Below, in pieces: positions 34,279 through 44,200 of a stretch of 64,000 nt of DNA. Source of the stretch: VXPQ01 sp964608315 (lineage in GTDB: Bacteria > Bacteroidota > Rhodothermia > Rhodothermales > VXPQ01); the NCBI GenBank assembly GCA_964608315.1, contig CAZSNF010000003.1:1-64000 (forward strand). The letters run 5' to 3'. Within the stretch, counting starts at the first letter, position 1, and each line of letters starts with the position of its first letter. Under the pieces are notes generated by a model. It saw only the letters and a program-made list of their open reading frames with translations, searched no databases and had not been told where the DNA came from. The position numbers and the translations under genes were made by a program.

Positions 34279-34434
34279 GAATCCGCAAAGATCAGAGGCT
34301 GCGAAGGGCGCGTTATGTCCACAAGGGACAGAATCCTCATGTTTTCTGCTGATGATTTCAACGAAGAGATCATAACGTTCTTTACGGACAAATGTGACGC
34401 GCCGGGCGAAGCGGTTTTGGTCAGAGTGTTCCCA
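34279..34434 (+). repeat. family A repeat, diverged and shortened
   Basis: It keeps GCAAAGATCAGAGGCTGCGA, GATGATTTCAACGAAGAGAT and the right end GGTCAGAGTGTTCCC, but the middle ~100 bp are lost. Its right terminus contains the stop codon of fadA. Confidence 0.65.
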
Positions 34435-35605
34435 GATACTCTATCACGCCCGCAGCGCCCATCCCCCCGCCTATGCACATCGTGCACAGGCCGTACCGCA
34501 CCTTGCGCCGCCCCATTTCCCGGATAAGCGTGACCGTCAATTTGGCGCCCGTGCATCCGAGGGGATGTCCCAATGCGATCGCGCCCCCGTTCACATTCAC
34601 GATCTCCTCGTCGAGGTTCGCCTCCCGAATCACCGCAAGCGCCTGCGCGGCAAAGGCTTCGTTCAGTTCCACCAGGCCAATGTCCTGAAGGCTCAGGCCC
34701 GTTTGCGCAAGCGCCTTGCGTATCGCAGGCACTGGCCCCATGCCCATGACTTCGGGCGCCACCCCCGCCACAGCAAACCCGACGAGCCGGGCCTCGGGCT
34801 CCACGCCCAGTTGCTTCGCGCGCTCCTCGCTCATCAGCGTCAGCGCCGCCGCCCCGTCCGAGCGCTGGGACGTATTGCCCGCCGTCACCGCGCCTCCGTT
34901 GCGAAAAACCGGACGCAAGCGCCCAAGGGCTTTCAGGCTGGTGTCGGAACGCGGCCCCTCGTCCGTATCGAACGTCTGGCGAGCGGTCTGCGCAGCGCCC
35001 CCTTCGTAGCGCGTTTCTTCAATTTCCATGGGGAGAATTTCGTCCGCAAAACGCCCCGCCCCGATGGCTTCCAGCGCCCGCTCGTGCGAACGGAGCGCAA
35101 ACCGATCCTGATCTTCCCGGGAAATACCGTAGCGTTCGGCCACATTTTCCGCTGTAATGCCCATCGAAACGTAGACATCCGTGTCCTGCGCCGCCAAATC
35201 GGGATCGGGCTGAAAAAAGAAACCCGTCATCGGCACCATACTCATCGACTCGACGCCCCCGGCCACGACCACATGCGCCGCGCCCGTGCGAATCGCCTGG
35301 CTCGCCATGGCGATCGTCTGAAGGCCGGAGGAGCAAAACCGATTGACCGTAGCGCCGGGCACTTCGTCCGGCAAGCCCGCCTTCTGCGCAATCAGACGGC
35401 CGATATTCTGTCCCTGGGCGCCTTCCGGAAAAGCGCATCCCATCAATACGTCCTCGACGGCGCCCTCGTCAAGTCCTTCGACGCGGCGAATCGCTTCGCG
35501 CACCACGACCGCGCCCATCTGCTCAGGACGAACCTGCCGGAGCGCTCCCCGGTCGGCCCTGGCGACCGCCGTGCGTACGCTGCGAACGATGAAAGCATCC
35601 TGCAT
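34421..35605 (-). CDS. fadA: acetyl-CoA acyltransferase (thiolase)
   Basis: This 394-aa thiolase has the nucleophilic Cys in NRFCSSGLQTIAMASQAIR (near residue 90), the active-site His in GGAIALGHPLGCTGA, and the second Cys in LCTMCIGGGMGAAG near the C-terminus. It cleaves 3-ketoacyl-CoA in the last step of beta-oxidation. The gene starts 3 bp after the fadB-type gene, so the two are one operon and probably form a complex. Its final codons and TGA stop (ACACTCTGA) lie within the terminus of a family A repeat. Confidence 0.94.
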   Translation of the reverse strand: MQDAFIVRSVRTAVARADRGALRQVRPEQMGAVVVREAIRRVEGLDEGAVEDVLMGCAFPEGAQGQNIGRLIAQKAGLPDEVPGATVNRFCSSGLQTIAMASQAIRTGAAHVVVAGGVESMSMVPMTGFFFQPDPDLAAQDTDVYVSMGITAENVAERYGISREDQDRFALRSHERALEAIGAGRFADEILPMEIEETRYEGGAAQTARQTFDTDEGPRSDTSLKALGRLRPVFRNGGAVTAGNTSQRSDGAAALTLMSEERAKQLGVEPEARLVGFAVAGVAPEVMGMGPVPAIRKALAQTGLSLQDIGLVELNEAFAAQALAVIREANLDEEIVNVNGGAIALGHPLGCTGAKLTVTLIREMGRRKVRYGLCTMCIGGGMGAAGVIEYLGTL

Positions 35606-35608
35606 GGG

Positions 35609-38023
35609 TCAATTCCTCAGCGGTTTTTTCGTCTTCAGCATGTGTGCAATGCGATCCTGCGTTTTTTGCTCGCATATCAGCTCAATAAACACGCGGCGCT
35701 CCAGTTCGATGAGATATTCCTCGTCCACCTCCCCGGAACCAGTCAGGTCGCCCCCGGTCATCACGAAGGCAAGGCGCCCGGCAAGCAACGCGTCGTATTC
35801 GGATATGAACCGCCCCTCGACGAATTGCCGCGCCATCACGTCCAGCGCCGCCCCGCCAGGCCGCCCCAACACCCGGATTCGTTGCGGAACCGGCGGGCGG
35901 TACCCTGCGGCGGAAAGGCGCAGCGCCTCCTCGCGGGCGACATAAAGCCGCCGGTCGTCGTGCATGACGATCCGGGCCTGCGGCGCCAGAAAACCCAATT
36001 GTTGCGCTTCCGAAGCGCTCGACGAAACGCGGGACATCGCCACGGTTTCGAAAAAGCGCCCGATCCAGGATTGAATTTCGGAAGGATGGCCGTTCGCCGC
36101 CCGCCGGGACGCTTCCGCGGTCAGCCGCATCGTGCCCGTTCCCGCCGGAATCAAACCCACGCCCAATTCCACGAGGCCTGCATAGCACTCCGCCGACGCC
36201 ACCTGATTCGGACACGCCATAAGCAACTCGCACCCGCCGCCCAGCGCCCGCCCGCGGGCCGCTACGACCACTGGCTTGCGGGCATATCGTACGCGCTGAA
36301 TCGTTTGCTGAAATATCCCGATTTGCCGATCCACCGCCCGTACGGCTCCCTGCTGCAAGGCGCCCGCCAGTTCCACAAGGTTCGCTCCCACCGAAAAATT
36401 ACGTCCTTCGTTGCCTATCACAAGCCCCTTGCGCGACGAATCTTTTTCAACATAATCGACGGCGTACGCGATCGCTTCCATCACGCCCTGGCCCAGCGTA
36501 TTCGCTTTCGAACGAAACTCCAGCAACGCCACCCCCTCGCCAAGGTCGAGCAGGCCCGCCTCGCTTGATTCCCACAAGGTCCGCCCCGCCTCCGACCGGA
36601 TGGCGGCCAGTTCCATATAATCTTTCGGAACGGGATCCAGCGCATAGTCCACGTTCGCCGGAACATAGAACGCGCGCGCCCGCCCGTCGGCCCGATAAAA
36701 CCCGCCGCGCCGCACCGCCTCCTCCACCCAGGCAGGCGTCGCCAGGCTCCTAACGTCCATATCACTCAAAACCTGCTCCGCACCCAGCGCATCCCATAAT
36801 TCGAACGGCCCCAGTTCCCAGCCGAATCCCCATCGCATGGCCCGGTCCACATCCGCGGGCCGATCCGAAATTTCAGGGATTCTGCGGGCGGCGTACGCTA
36901 GCAAATCAAGCGTCGTATTCCGAAAGAAGTCCCCCGAACGTCCCTCCGCTGCGTACAACGCCCGCAGCCGGTCCTCCAAAGCGCGCAAACGGCTTATTTC
37001 CGGCAAGGCAGGCAGTTGCACGGGCCGCGCAGAACCATACGTCAGGGTCTCCGGGTCCACAGACTTGATTTCCCCGTCTTCTTTTGCATAAAATCCGGCC
37101 TGGGTCTTTTGCCCCAGCTGCCCCGCCTGCACCAGTCGGGAAAGCAAGTCCGGGGGGCGAAACGCCGCGCGGCTTTCGTCGTCCGGAACCGCCTCGCACA
37201 AATTGGACGCCACCGCCCACAACACATCAAGGCCCACCACATCCGCCGTCCGGAACGTGGCGGACCGGGGACGGCCAATGAGCGGCCCTGTCAGCGCATC
37301 GACCTCTTCGACCGCATAGCCCTGCTCCGTAAAACCCCGGAGCGCCTGCATCATGCCGTACACCCCAATGCGATTCCCGACGAAATAGGGCGTATCCCTC
37401 GCTACGACAATGCTTTTTCCGAGATGAATCCGTCCAAAATGCGCAAGGCGAGCCAGCGTGTCCGGGTCCGTATCCGGGCCGGGCGTCAGTTCCAGCAACC
37501 GCAAATAGCGGGGCGGATTGAAAAAGTGGGCGCCGAGAAAACGGCGCCGAAACGCTTCGCTGCGCCCGGCGGCGATCCGCTCCACGGAAAGCCCGCTCGT
37601 ATTGGTGGATACGATGGTCTCCGGGCGAATAACCGATTCGACCTGTTCGAGCAGGGCGCGCTTGACGTCCAGTTGCTCCACCACCGCCTCGATCACCCAT
37701 TCCGCTTCAGACAACCGGTCGAGGTCATCCTCGAAATTGCCAATCTCGATGCGCTGGCGCGCCGCCTCGCTGAAAAACGGCGCGGGTCTGGCTTGCGCGG
37801 CTATTTTCAGTCCCCGTTCGACAAAAGCATTGCGAGACGCGCCTTTCCCGAACGCCCTGTCCAGCAACAACACGCGCAGCCCTGCATTGGCGAGGTGCGC
37901 GGCGATTTGCGCGCCCATGACGCCGGCGCCCAGCACGGCGGCCTTGCGAAACGGGAGCCAGACATGAGGAGGAGCGAATGCGCCCGAAACACGGTCGGAC
38001 GCTGCCGTCGAGTGTGCGTGCAT
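35609..38023 (-). CDS. 3-hydroxyacyl-CoA dehydrogenase / enoyl-CoA hydratase
   Basis: The 804-aa bifunctional protein has the FadN-like order: an NAD-binding dehydrogenase first (VLGAGVMGAQIAAHLANAG near residue 33, and FLGAHFFNPPRYLRLLEL), a second 3HCDH-type half (residues about 350-480), and a crotonase domain at the C-terminal end (IGNEGRNFSVGANLVEL, ARGRALGGGCELLMACPNQV). It catalyses hydration and oxidation in beta-oxidation. The order is reversed relative to E. coli FadB. It lies between fadD and fadA. Confidence 0.92.
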   Translation of the reverse strand: MHAHSTAASDRVSGAFAPPHVWLPFRKAAVLGAGVMGAQIAAHLANAGLRVLLLDRAFGKGASRNAFVERGLKIAAQARPAPFFSEAARQRIEIGNFEDDLDRLSEAEWVIEAVVEQLDVKRALLEQVESVIRPETIVSTNTSGLSVERIAAGRSEAFRRRFLGAHFFNPPRYLRLLELTPGPDTDPDTLARLAHFGRIHLGKSIVVARDTPYFVGNRIGVYGMMQALRGFTEQGYAVEEVDALTGPLIGRPRSATFRTADVVGLDVLWAVASNLCEAVPDDESRAAFRPPDLLSRLVQAGQLGQKTQAGFYAKEDGEIKSVDPETLTYGSARPVQLPALPEISRLRALEDRLRALYAAEGRSGDFFRNTTLDLLAYAARRIPEISDRPADVDRAMRWGFGWELGPFELWDALGAEQVLSDMDVRSLATPAWVEEAVRRGGFYRADGRARAFYVPANVDYALDPVPKDYMELAAIRSEAGRTLWESSEAGLLDLGEGVALLEFRSKANTLGQGVMEAIAYAVDYVEKDSSRKGLVIGNEGRNFSVGANLVELAGALQQGAVRAVDRQIGIFQQTIQRVRYARKPVVVAARGRALGGGCELLMACPNQVASAECYAGLVELGVGLIPAGTGTMRLTAEASRRAANGHPSEIQSWIGRFFETVAMSRVSSSASEAQQLGFLAPQARIVMHDDRRLYVAREEALRLSAAGYRPPVPQRIRVLGRPGGAALDVMARQFVEGRFISEYDALLAGRLAFVMTGGDLTGSGEVDEEYLIELERRVFIELICEQKTQDRIAHMLKTKKPLRN

Positions 38024-38067
38024 AAACGATACAGGGTATCCCTGAATTCCGTACTGAGCAAAACCAG

Positions 38068-39999
38068 TCAGACGCTGTTGTCCTGTTTCTGTTCTTCCAC
38101 TACCACGACTTCGGCGGGCATATCTCCTTCGCCGTACATCTCCCTGATTTCTTCTGCAAACCGTTCCTCCACCTGGCGACGGCGCACCTTTAGCGTGGGC
38201 GTAAGCAACCCGTTTTCCGTCGTGAGCGAAGCAATCGCTATCCGAAACCGCTTAATGCTCGACCAGGGGTCCATGCCTGCGTTGGCTTCCCGCGCCGCCT
38301 CGCGCAAATACGCTTGCACGGCGGGGGCGGCGATCAGCGCTTCGCCGGACAACCCCTCTCCGACGCCAAGGATCCGGGCATAATCTTCCAGCTTCTCCAG
38401 GTCGGGAAAAACAAGCGCCGCGCAATACCGGTAGCCGCTGCCCAACACCATGGCCTCCTCGATCGCCGGATGCGCCCGCAGCCGGTTCTCTATGGGCTGG
38501 GGCGCCACATATTTCCCCGTAGAGAGCTTGAAAAGCGATTTCTTCCGGTCTGTGATGCGCAAATAGCCCGGCGGCGAAAACATCCCGATATCGCCGGTGT
38601 GGAACCATCCGTCTTCGCCGATAACCTCCTGGGTCAAGGCCTCGTCCTTGTAGTATCCCTGCATCACGTACGGCCCGCGCGTCAAAATCTCTCCATCCTC
38701 CGCAATTTTCACCTCCGCTCCCGGAATCAGTTCCCCCACCGTGCCGGGCTGGACGCGCCCCTTGCGGTTAAAGGAAATCACGGGGCTCGTTTCCGTAAGG
38801 CCATATCCTTCCAGCACCGTAATATTCGCCGCGGCAAACAAATTGGTCAGGCGCGCGCCCAGCGCCGCGCCGCCCGAAATAAGAAAATGCACGCGCCCGC
38901 CCAACGCCTTGCGCCATTTCCCGAAGAGAATGCGGTCTGCGACCTTGAGCGAAAGCGCCTGGAGGCCGCGCGGCGGCGACAATACGTTGTACCGCTCGCC
39001 GGCGGACAGCGCCCAGGAAGCAATGGCCTTCTGTGCGCCGCGCATGCCGGCGATCCGCGTCAGCACGGCGGCGTACACTTTTTCCAGCACCCGCGGCACG
39101 GTGGCGAAGATGGTAGGCCGCACCTCGGCGATGTGCTGCATGAGGAACTCCTGCGTCGTGAAATACACGGACGACCCATGATAGATAAAGCCATACTGGA
39201 GCATCCTCGCAAAAATATGGGTCAGGGGCAGAAACGAAACGATCTGCTCGCCCTCTTCGCCCGTGCGATACCCGGGCATCCCGGAAAAAGACGTTAGCGC
39301 ATTCGCGCTGATATTTTCATGCGTCAGCACGACGCCCTTGGGCTGCCCGGTGGTGCCGCTCGTATACAGAATGGTGGCTATGTCCTGCGGTCCCGTTCGT
39401 TCGCGCAACGCAGAAACAGCGTTCGCATCCTCTTCCATGCGGCGGCGCCCGAAATCCCGCACCTCCTCCAGCGCGTAGGCTTTCACCCCATCCGGAAGAG
39501 ATAGCCCGTCGGGAATATCCCCGTCCGCCACGATCACCGCCGAAACCGCCGCGCATTCGGGCAATATGCCCTGAATGGCTTCCAGGCGTTCCCTGCTTGA
39601 AACCGCAACGACCTTCGCCTCCGAATGCGCAAGCACATACCGAATCTGGTCTGGCGCATGCGCCAGGTACATGGGCACGTCGATAACGCCGGCAAGCAAG
39701 CAACCCATGTCTGTCACGCAAAACGACACATCGCTTTCCATATAAAGCGCAAGACGGTCTCCATGGGCCAGCCCGAGGTCGGCGAGTCCCAGCGCCACTT
39801 CTTCGGCATGGCGACGAAACGCATCAAGGGAAAGAGAACGCCACCCGCCCTTGCCGTCCGGCTCGTTGAACGCCCGCCGGTTCGCATACCGCTCAGACGC
39901 CTCGTACAACAAATCCGGCAGGGTCTTCCCCAGGACAAGCGTACCGCTGCCCGGCGGCGCGGCAAGTGTATTTTCCGATTCCAATAGGGTATCCGACAT
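38068..39999 (-). CDS. fadD: long-chain-fatty-acid-CoA ligase
   Basis: This 643-aa adenylate-forming enzyme has the ATP-binding motif ILYTSGTTGQPKGVVLTHEN, the GYGLTETSPVISFN motif, and the hinge GWFHTGDIGMFSPPGYLRIT, DRKKSLFKLSTGKYVAP. It activates fatty acids before beta-oxidation. It is the first gene of the minus-strand fad cluster, 44 bp before the dehydrogenase/hydratase gene. The size and the LSTGKYV sequence match the bacterial AMP-dependent synthetase group with long internal domain. Confidence 0.93.
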   Translation of the reverse strand: MSDTLLESENTLAAPPGSGTLVLGKTLPDLLYEASERYANRRAFNEPDGKGGWRSLSLDAFRRHAEEVALGLADLGLAHGDRLALYMESDVSFCVTDMGCLLAGVIDVPMYLAHAPDQIRYVLAHSEAKVVAVSSRERLEAIQGILPECAAVSAVIVADGDIPDGLSLPDGVKAYALEEVRDFGRRRMEEDANAVSALRERTGPQDIATILYTSGTTGQPKGVVLTHENISANALTSFSGMPGYRTGEEGEQIVSFLPLTHIFARMLQYGFIYHGSSVYFTTQEFLMQHIAEVRPTIFATVPRVLEKVYAAVLTRIAGMRGAQKAIASWALSAGERYNVLSPPRGLQALSLKVADRILFGKWRKALGGRVHFLISGGAALGARLTNLFAAANITVLEGYGLTETSPVISFNRKGRVQPGTVGELIPGAEVKIAEDGEILTRGPYVMQGYYKDEALTQEVIGEDGWFHTGDIGMFSPPGYLRITDRKKSLFKLSTGKYVAPQPIENRLRAHPAIEEAMVLGSGYRYCAALVFPDLEKLEDYARILGVGEGLSGEALIAAPAVQAYLREAAREANAGMDPWSSIKRFRIAIASLTTENGLLTPTLKVRRRQVEERFAEEIREMYGEGDMPAEVVVVEEQKQDNSV

Positions 40000-40051
40000 A
40001 CCTGTTTCTCATGCTGAACCAAAAAGGGCGACGCAAGGGGTATTGCAAAGA

Positions 40052-40069
40052 TAAAGGATACGCTGATTA
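40052..40069 (+). repeat. family A repeat, solo left end
   Basis: AAGGATACGCTGATTAAA stands alone upstream of fadD; a similar AAAGGATTACGCTGATTTT occurs at 40165. Confidence 0.5.
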
Positions 40070-40112
40070 AAACCGCAACGGGATAAAAGCCCTGGCCGGA
40101 TACGTCGCGCAT

Positions 40113-40150
40113 AAAAAAAACAGGGACCGCCCGCATTTTCGGACGGCCCC
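40113..40150 (-). terminator. rho-independent terminator after the DUF4097 gene
   Basis: On the minus strand, a GC-rich stem (arms in 40122-40131 and 40140-40150, one G-U pair) with a short TTTT-containing loop is followed by eight Ts (40120-40113). It lies 46 bp beyond the stop codon at 40196. Confidence 0.75.
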
Positions 40151-40195
40151 TCCTGACCCGTATAAAGGATTACGCTGATTTTCGGCGAGTGCGCG

Positions 40196-41125
40196 CTACC
40201 GCTTGCGCAGGGCCACATTGCCCACGGCGGCGTACATGCGCAGGTTCGGGCCGCCGCCATTGATACTGCCTGCAAAGGATTTACGGGTCCACTTGCCTTC
40301 CACCTCCAGCGGATAGTCCGTACTCGCGGACCCTACGGCGCACTCGGCGTCGACGTCCACGCCAACGCTGCCGGCCACATACACCATGACGCTTCCAGCT
40401 CCCGTACTGAGATGAGACGCCCCGTCCGGCTGGTCGGTGATATACACTTCAATGTTGCCCGCGCCCGCCTTGACGGTGGCTTCGCCTTGCGTGGATCGAA
40501 TAACCACATTGCCCGCGCCCGCAAACGCCTCCACTTTCTCGCCTGCGCTTTCAATGGCGATATTTCCAGAACCGGAAACCACCTCGACCGATCCGCTCAC
40601 CTCGCCGATCTCAATGTTGCCTGCCCCGGTCACGCCGGAAACGTCCCCGGAAAAAGAGCCTAACTCCACATTGCCTGCGCCTGTCCTGAATTCGATGTCG
40701 TACTCCTCGGGTATCCTTGCCCGAACCCGAATCGTAAGCCGGTCGGCGGAGCGAATGCGGCTCCAGAACGTATCCTCGCGATCGAAGCGCGACCCCACAT
40801 AGACGCCCCCGTCCCGTTCCTCGATTTGCAACTCGTGCCGCTCGAAAATGCGTTCGGCCCGGGCGCGGGAGTCGGTCGTTACCTTGCGCTCCACCTCGAT
40901 AAGCACTTCCCTTCCGGATCCGGGGAGCACCTCCACCCGGCCCTGGTCCATATCCAGTTCCAGGGTACCCCCGGGACGAACCTTGTAGGAACGCTTGACC
41001 GTATCCTTGATATCGATCAGGTCAGGATCGCCCGCATAGGCGTTCGCCGCAATCAGCAGCGCAGCGAGCAGCAGGGACCACGTTCCGGCGTATGGGGGAA
41101 GACGGTTCAGCATAGCGAGGCGCAT
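40196..41125 (-). CDS. exported DUF4097-like beta-helix protein
   Basis: The 309-aa protein has a signal peptide (TWSLLLAALLIAANAYA, cleavage near residue 31). The middle and C-terminal parts are short beta-strand repeats with GAGN at regular intervals (FRTGAGNVELGSFSG, VTGAGNIEIGEVSG, VSGSGNIAIESAG, FAGAGNVVIRSTQG, KAGAGNIEVYITD, STGAGSVMVYVAG), the pattern of DUF4097/adhesin-like solenoids. It probably acts in the envelope. The stop is followed by a strong terminator, so it is a single-gene unit. Confidence 0.72.
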   Translation of the reverse strand: MRLAMLNRLPPYAGTWSLLLAALLIAANAYAGDPDLIDIKDTVKRSYKVRPGGTLELDMDQGRVEVLPGSGREVLIEVERKVTTDSRARAERIFERHELQIEERDGGVYVGSRFDREDTFWSRIRSADRLTIRVRARIPEEYDIEFRTGAGNVELGSFSGDVSGVTGAGNIEIGEVSGSVEVVSGSGNIAIESAGEKVEAFAGAGNVVIRSTQGEATVKAGAGNIEVYITDQPDGASHLSTGAGSVMVYVAGSVGVDVDAECAVGSASTDYPLEVEGKWTRKSFAGSINGGGPNLRMYAAVGNVALRKR

Positions 41126-41243
41126 CGTTTTTGGCAGAGCAATTCCCGGGGGATTACTCCGTAATACGGAAAATCGCTTCCATAGTTACGGAATACTGCA
41201 AAAATCTGCGGCCCCTGCGCGCCGGCCCCGCCGAAACGACGGC

Positions 41244-44200
41244 TTATACCCCAACTTCCTCTGTCCTTGCGTCCGGCGCATCATGCGCTGCAGCAACCCC
41301 GTCTCCGTCTCCGCCGATAGCGGCTTGCAATTCCGCCAGTTCGGTCTTCGAGCCGACAACGAGGTCGCGGAAACGGCGCTGCCCGGTTCCCGCCGGAATC
41401 GGATGGCCCACAATCACATTTTCCTTGAGTCCGTACAGCGGATCCACCTGCGCCTTGATCGCCGCATTGGTAAGCACCTTGGTCGTTTCCTGGAACGAAG
41501 CCGCCGACACGAACGAATCGGTCGAGAGCGCGGCCTGCGTAATGCCCAGAAGAATCGGCTGGGCTACGGCGGGCTGGGTTTCGCGCACCTCCACCTGCTG
41601 GAGATCCTGTCGCTTCATGGCCGAATTCACCTCGCGCATTTGCCTCCGGGTCAGGATATCGCCCACCGACAAGTCGGAAGCGCCCGGATCGGTAACCACA
41701 AACCGGTCGTAAAGACGGTCGTTGAGTTCTTCCATGGCGAACCGGTCTACCGTATAGTCCTCCAGCAAGGTCGTGTCCCCTGGGTCCGCTACGCGCACCT
41801 TCTGCATCATCTGGCGAACGATCACTTCAATATGTTTGTCGTTGATCGTCACGCCCTGCATGCGGTACACCTCCTGAATCTCGTTCACGAGATACTCCTG
41901 CACGGCGCGCGGCCCCTTGATGGACAAAATATCCTGCGGGGATACCTGTCCGTCCGAAAGCTGGCCTCCTGCGCGTATAAAGTCGTGTTCGTGCACAAGG
42001 ATATGTCTCGAAAGCGGCACAAGGTACGTCCGACTTTCTGATCCGTCGCGGGAAGTAACCACGATTTCCTGCGCGCCGCGGCGGCGTCCGCCGAAACGAA
42101 CCACGCCGTCGATCTCGGAAACGACCGCTGGATCGGCGGGCATCCTGGCCTCGAACAATTCGGTCACTCGGGGCAGGCCGCCCGTAATATCGCCCGTCTT
42201 GGCGGACTGGCGCGGAATTTTCACCATCACCTGACCGGCCTGAATTGCCTCGCCCTCGTCTACCTGAATGCGCGCCCGCACGGGCAGCGTATACTCGCGG
42301 TCCTTGTCTTGCGCCCGTTTTACGATGAGCGCCGGCGTAAGCGAACGTTCGCGGCTTTCGGTAATGACTTTTTCCTTGTGTCCCGTCTGCTCGTCGGATT
42401 CCTCCCGATAGGTAGTTCCTTCTACAATGTCCTTGAAGGAAACCGTGCCGGAGACTTCCGACAGAATCACGCTGTTGTAGGGATCCCAACTGGCCAGTAC
42501 GCTCCCTTTCTCAAGGATGTCTCCGTCGGAAATCAGCATTTCGGCGCCGTACGGAATGACATAGGAAATCAGGCGCCGACCGGTGTCTTCAGGATCGACA
42601 ATCCATACCTCGCCCTGGCGAGTGAGCACCACGTCTTTGTCCCCGTCGCCGTCGTTCAACGTAACGGTCCGCAGATTTTCGTACGTCGCCTTGCCCGCGA
42701 ATTTCGTCTGGAGCGTACTTTCGGCGGAGATCAGGCTGGCCGTGCCGCCGATGTGGAACGTCCGAAGCGTAAGCTGCGTGCCCGGCTCGCCAATGGACTG
42801 CGCGGCCACCACGCCCACCGCTTCGCCCGTTTCCACGAGGTGCCCCGTTGCGAGATTTCGCCCGTAGCACAAGGCGCACACGCCGCGCCGCGATTCGCAG
42901 GTCAGCGCCGAACGTATCTCGACTTCCTCAATAGACGTTTCGGAAATCTGCCGCGCCCGCTTCTCGTCGATCATCTCATTGGCCGCAATGATCAACTCGC
43001 CGGAAAGCGGATCGCGCACATCGTGCATGGAAACGCGCCCCACGATGCGGTCGGCCAGCGGCTCGACAATCTCCTCGTTATCCTTCAGGGCCGATATCCG
43101 GATTCCGCGCAGCGTACCGCAATCCTCCTGAATGATCGTCACATCCTGCGCGACGTCCACCAGGCGGCGCGTCAAATAACCGGCGTCGGCTGTTTTCAGG
43201 GCGGTGTCGGCAAGCCCCTTGCGCGCGCCGTGCGTCGAAATAAAATATTCGAGCACGGAAAGTCCTTCCTTGAAGTTCGAAATAATCGGGTTTTCAATAA
43301 TTTCCCCTACCGAGCCCACGAGGCTCTTCTGCGGCTTGGCCATCAGGCCGCGCATGCCCCCGAGCTGGCGAATCTGCTCCTTCGACCCGCGCGCGCCCGA
43401 GTCCGCCATCATATAAATAGCGTTGAAGCCGCCCTTGTCGTTCCGAAGCGTATCGAAAAGCGTTTCGGAAACCCGGTTGTTCGTCTTCGTCCAGATGTCG
43501 ATCACCTGATTGTAGCGCTCGCTCTCGAACATGAAGCCCATCTCGTAATTGCCGCGAACGCGGTCTACCTCCGCCTGCGCATCCGAAATGATTTTCTCCT
43601 TCACGTCCGGTACGATAATGTCGGCCAGCGAGAAGGTGAGCCCCGCCGTCGTGGCCTGCTCAAAGCCCAGCCGCTTGATGTCGTCGAGAAAACGGGACGC
43701 CTTCTGGAATCCGCTGGCCTTGAGCACGCGCCCAATGATCGGGCGCAGATTGCGCTTCGTAAGCACGGCGTTGATGAAACCAACCTCGTCCGGAATCACC
43801 TCGTTGAAAAGTACGCGGCCTACGGTCGTTTCACTGATCTCGCCTGGAGCGATGCGCACATAGACGCGGGCGTGCAGATCAAGTTGCTCCTGGTCATACG
43901 CCTGCCGCACTTCCCCAACGCTCGCGAATCGCATGCCGTCTCCTTTTCGGCCCGACCGCATTTTCGTGAGATAGTACAAGCCAAGCACCATATCCTGCGT
44001 CGGCACCGCAACCGGGCCGCCGTGGGCGGGGCTCAAAATATTATGGCTCGACAGCATGAGCACCCATGCCTCGAGGCAGGCGTCATGACTCAGGGGCGCA
44101 TGCACCGCCATCTGGTCCCCGTCGAAATCGGCGTTAAAGGCCGTACACACCAGCGGATGCAGCCGGATGGCCTTGCCCTCGATCAGGATAGGCTGAAACG

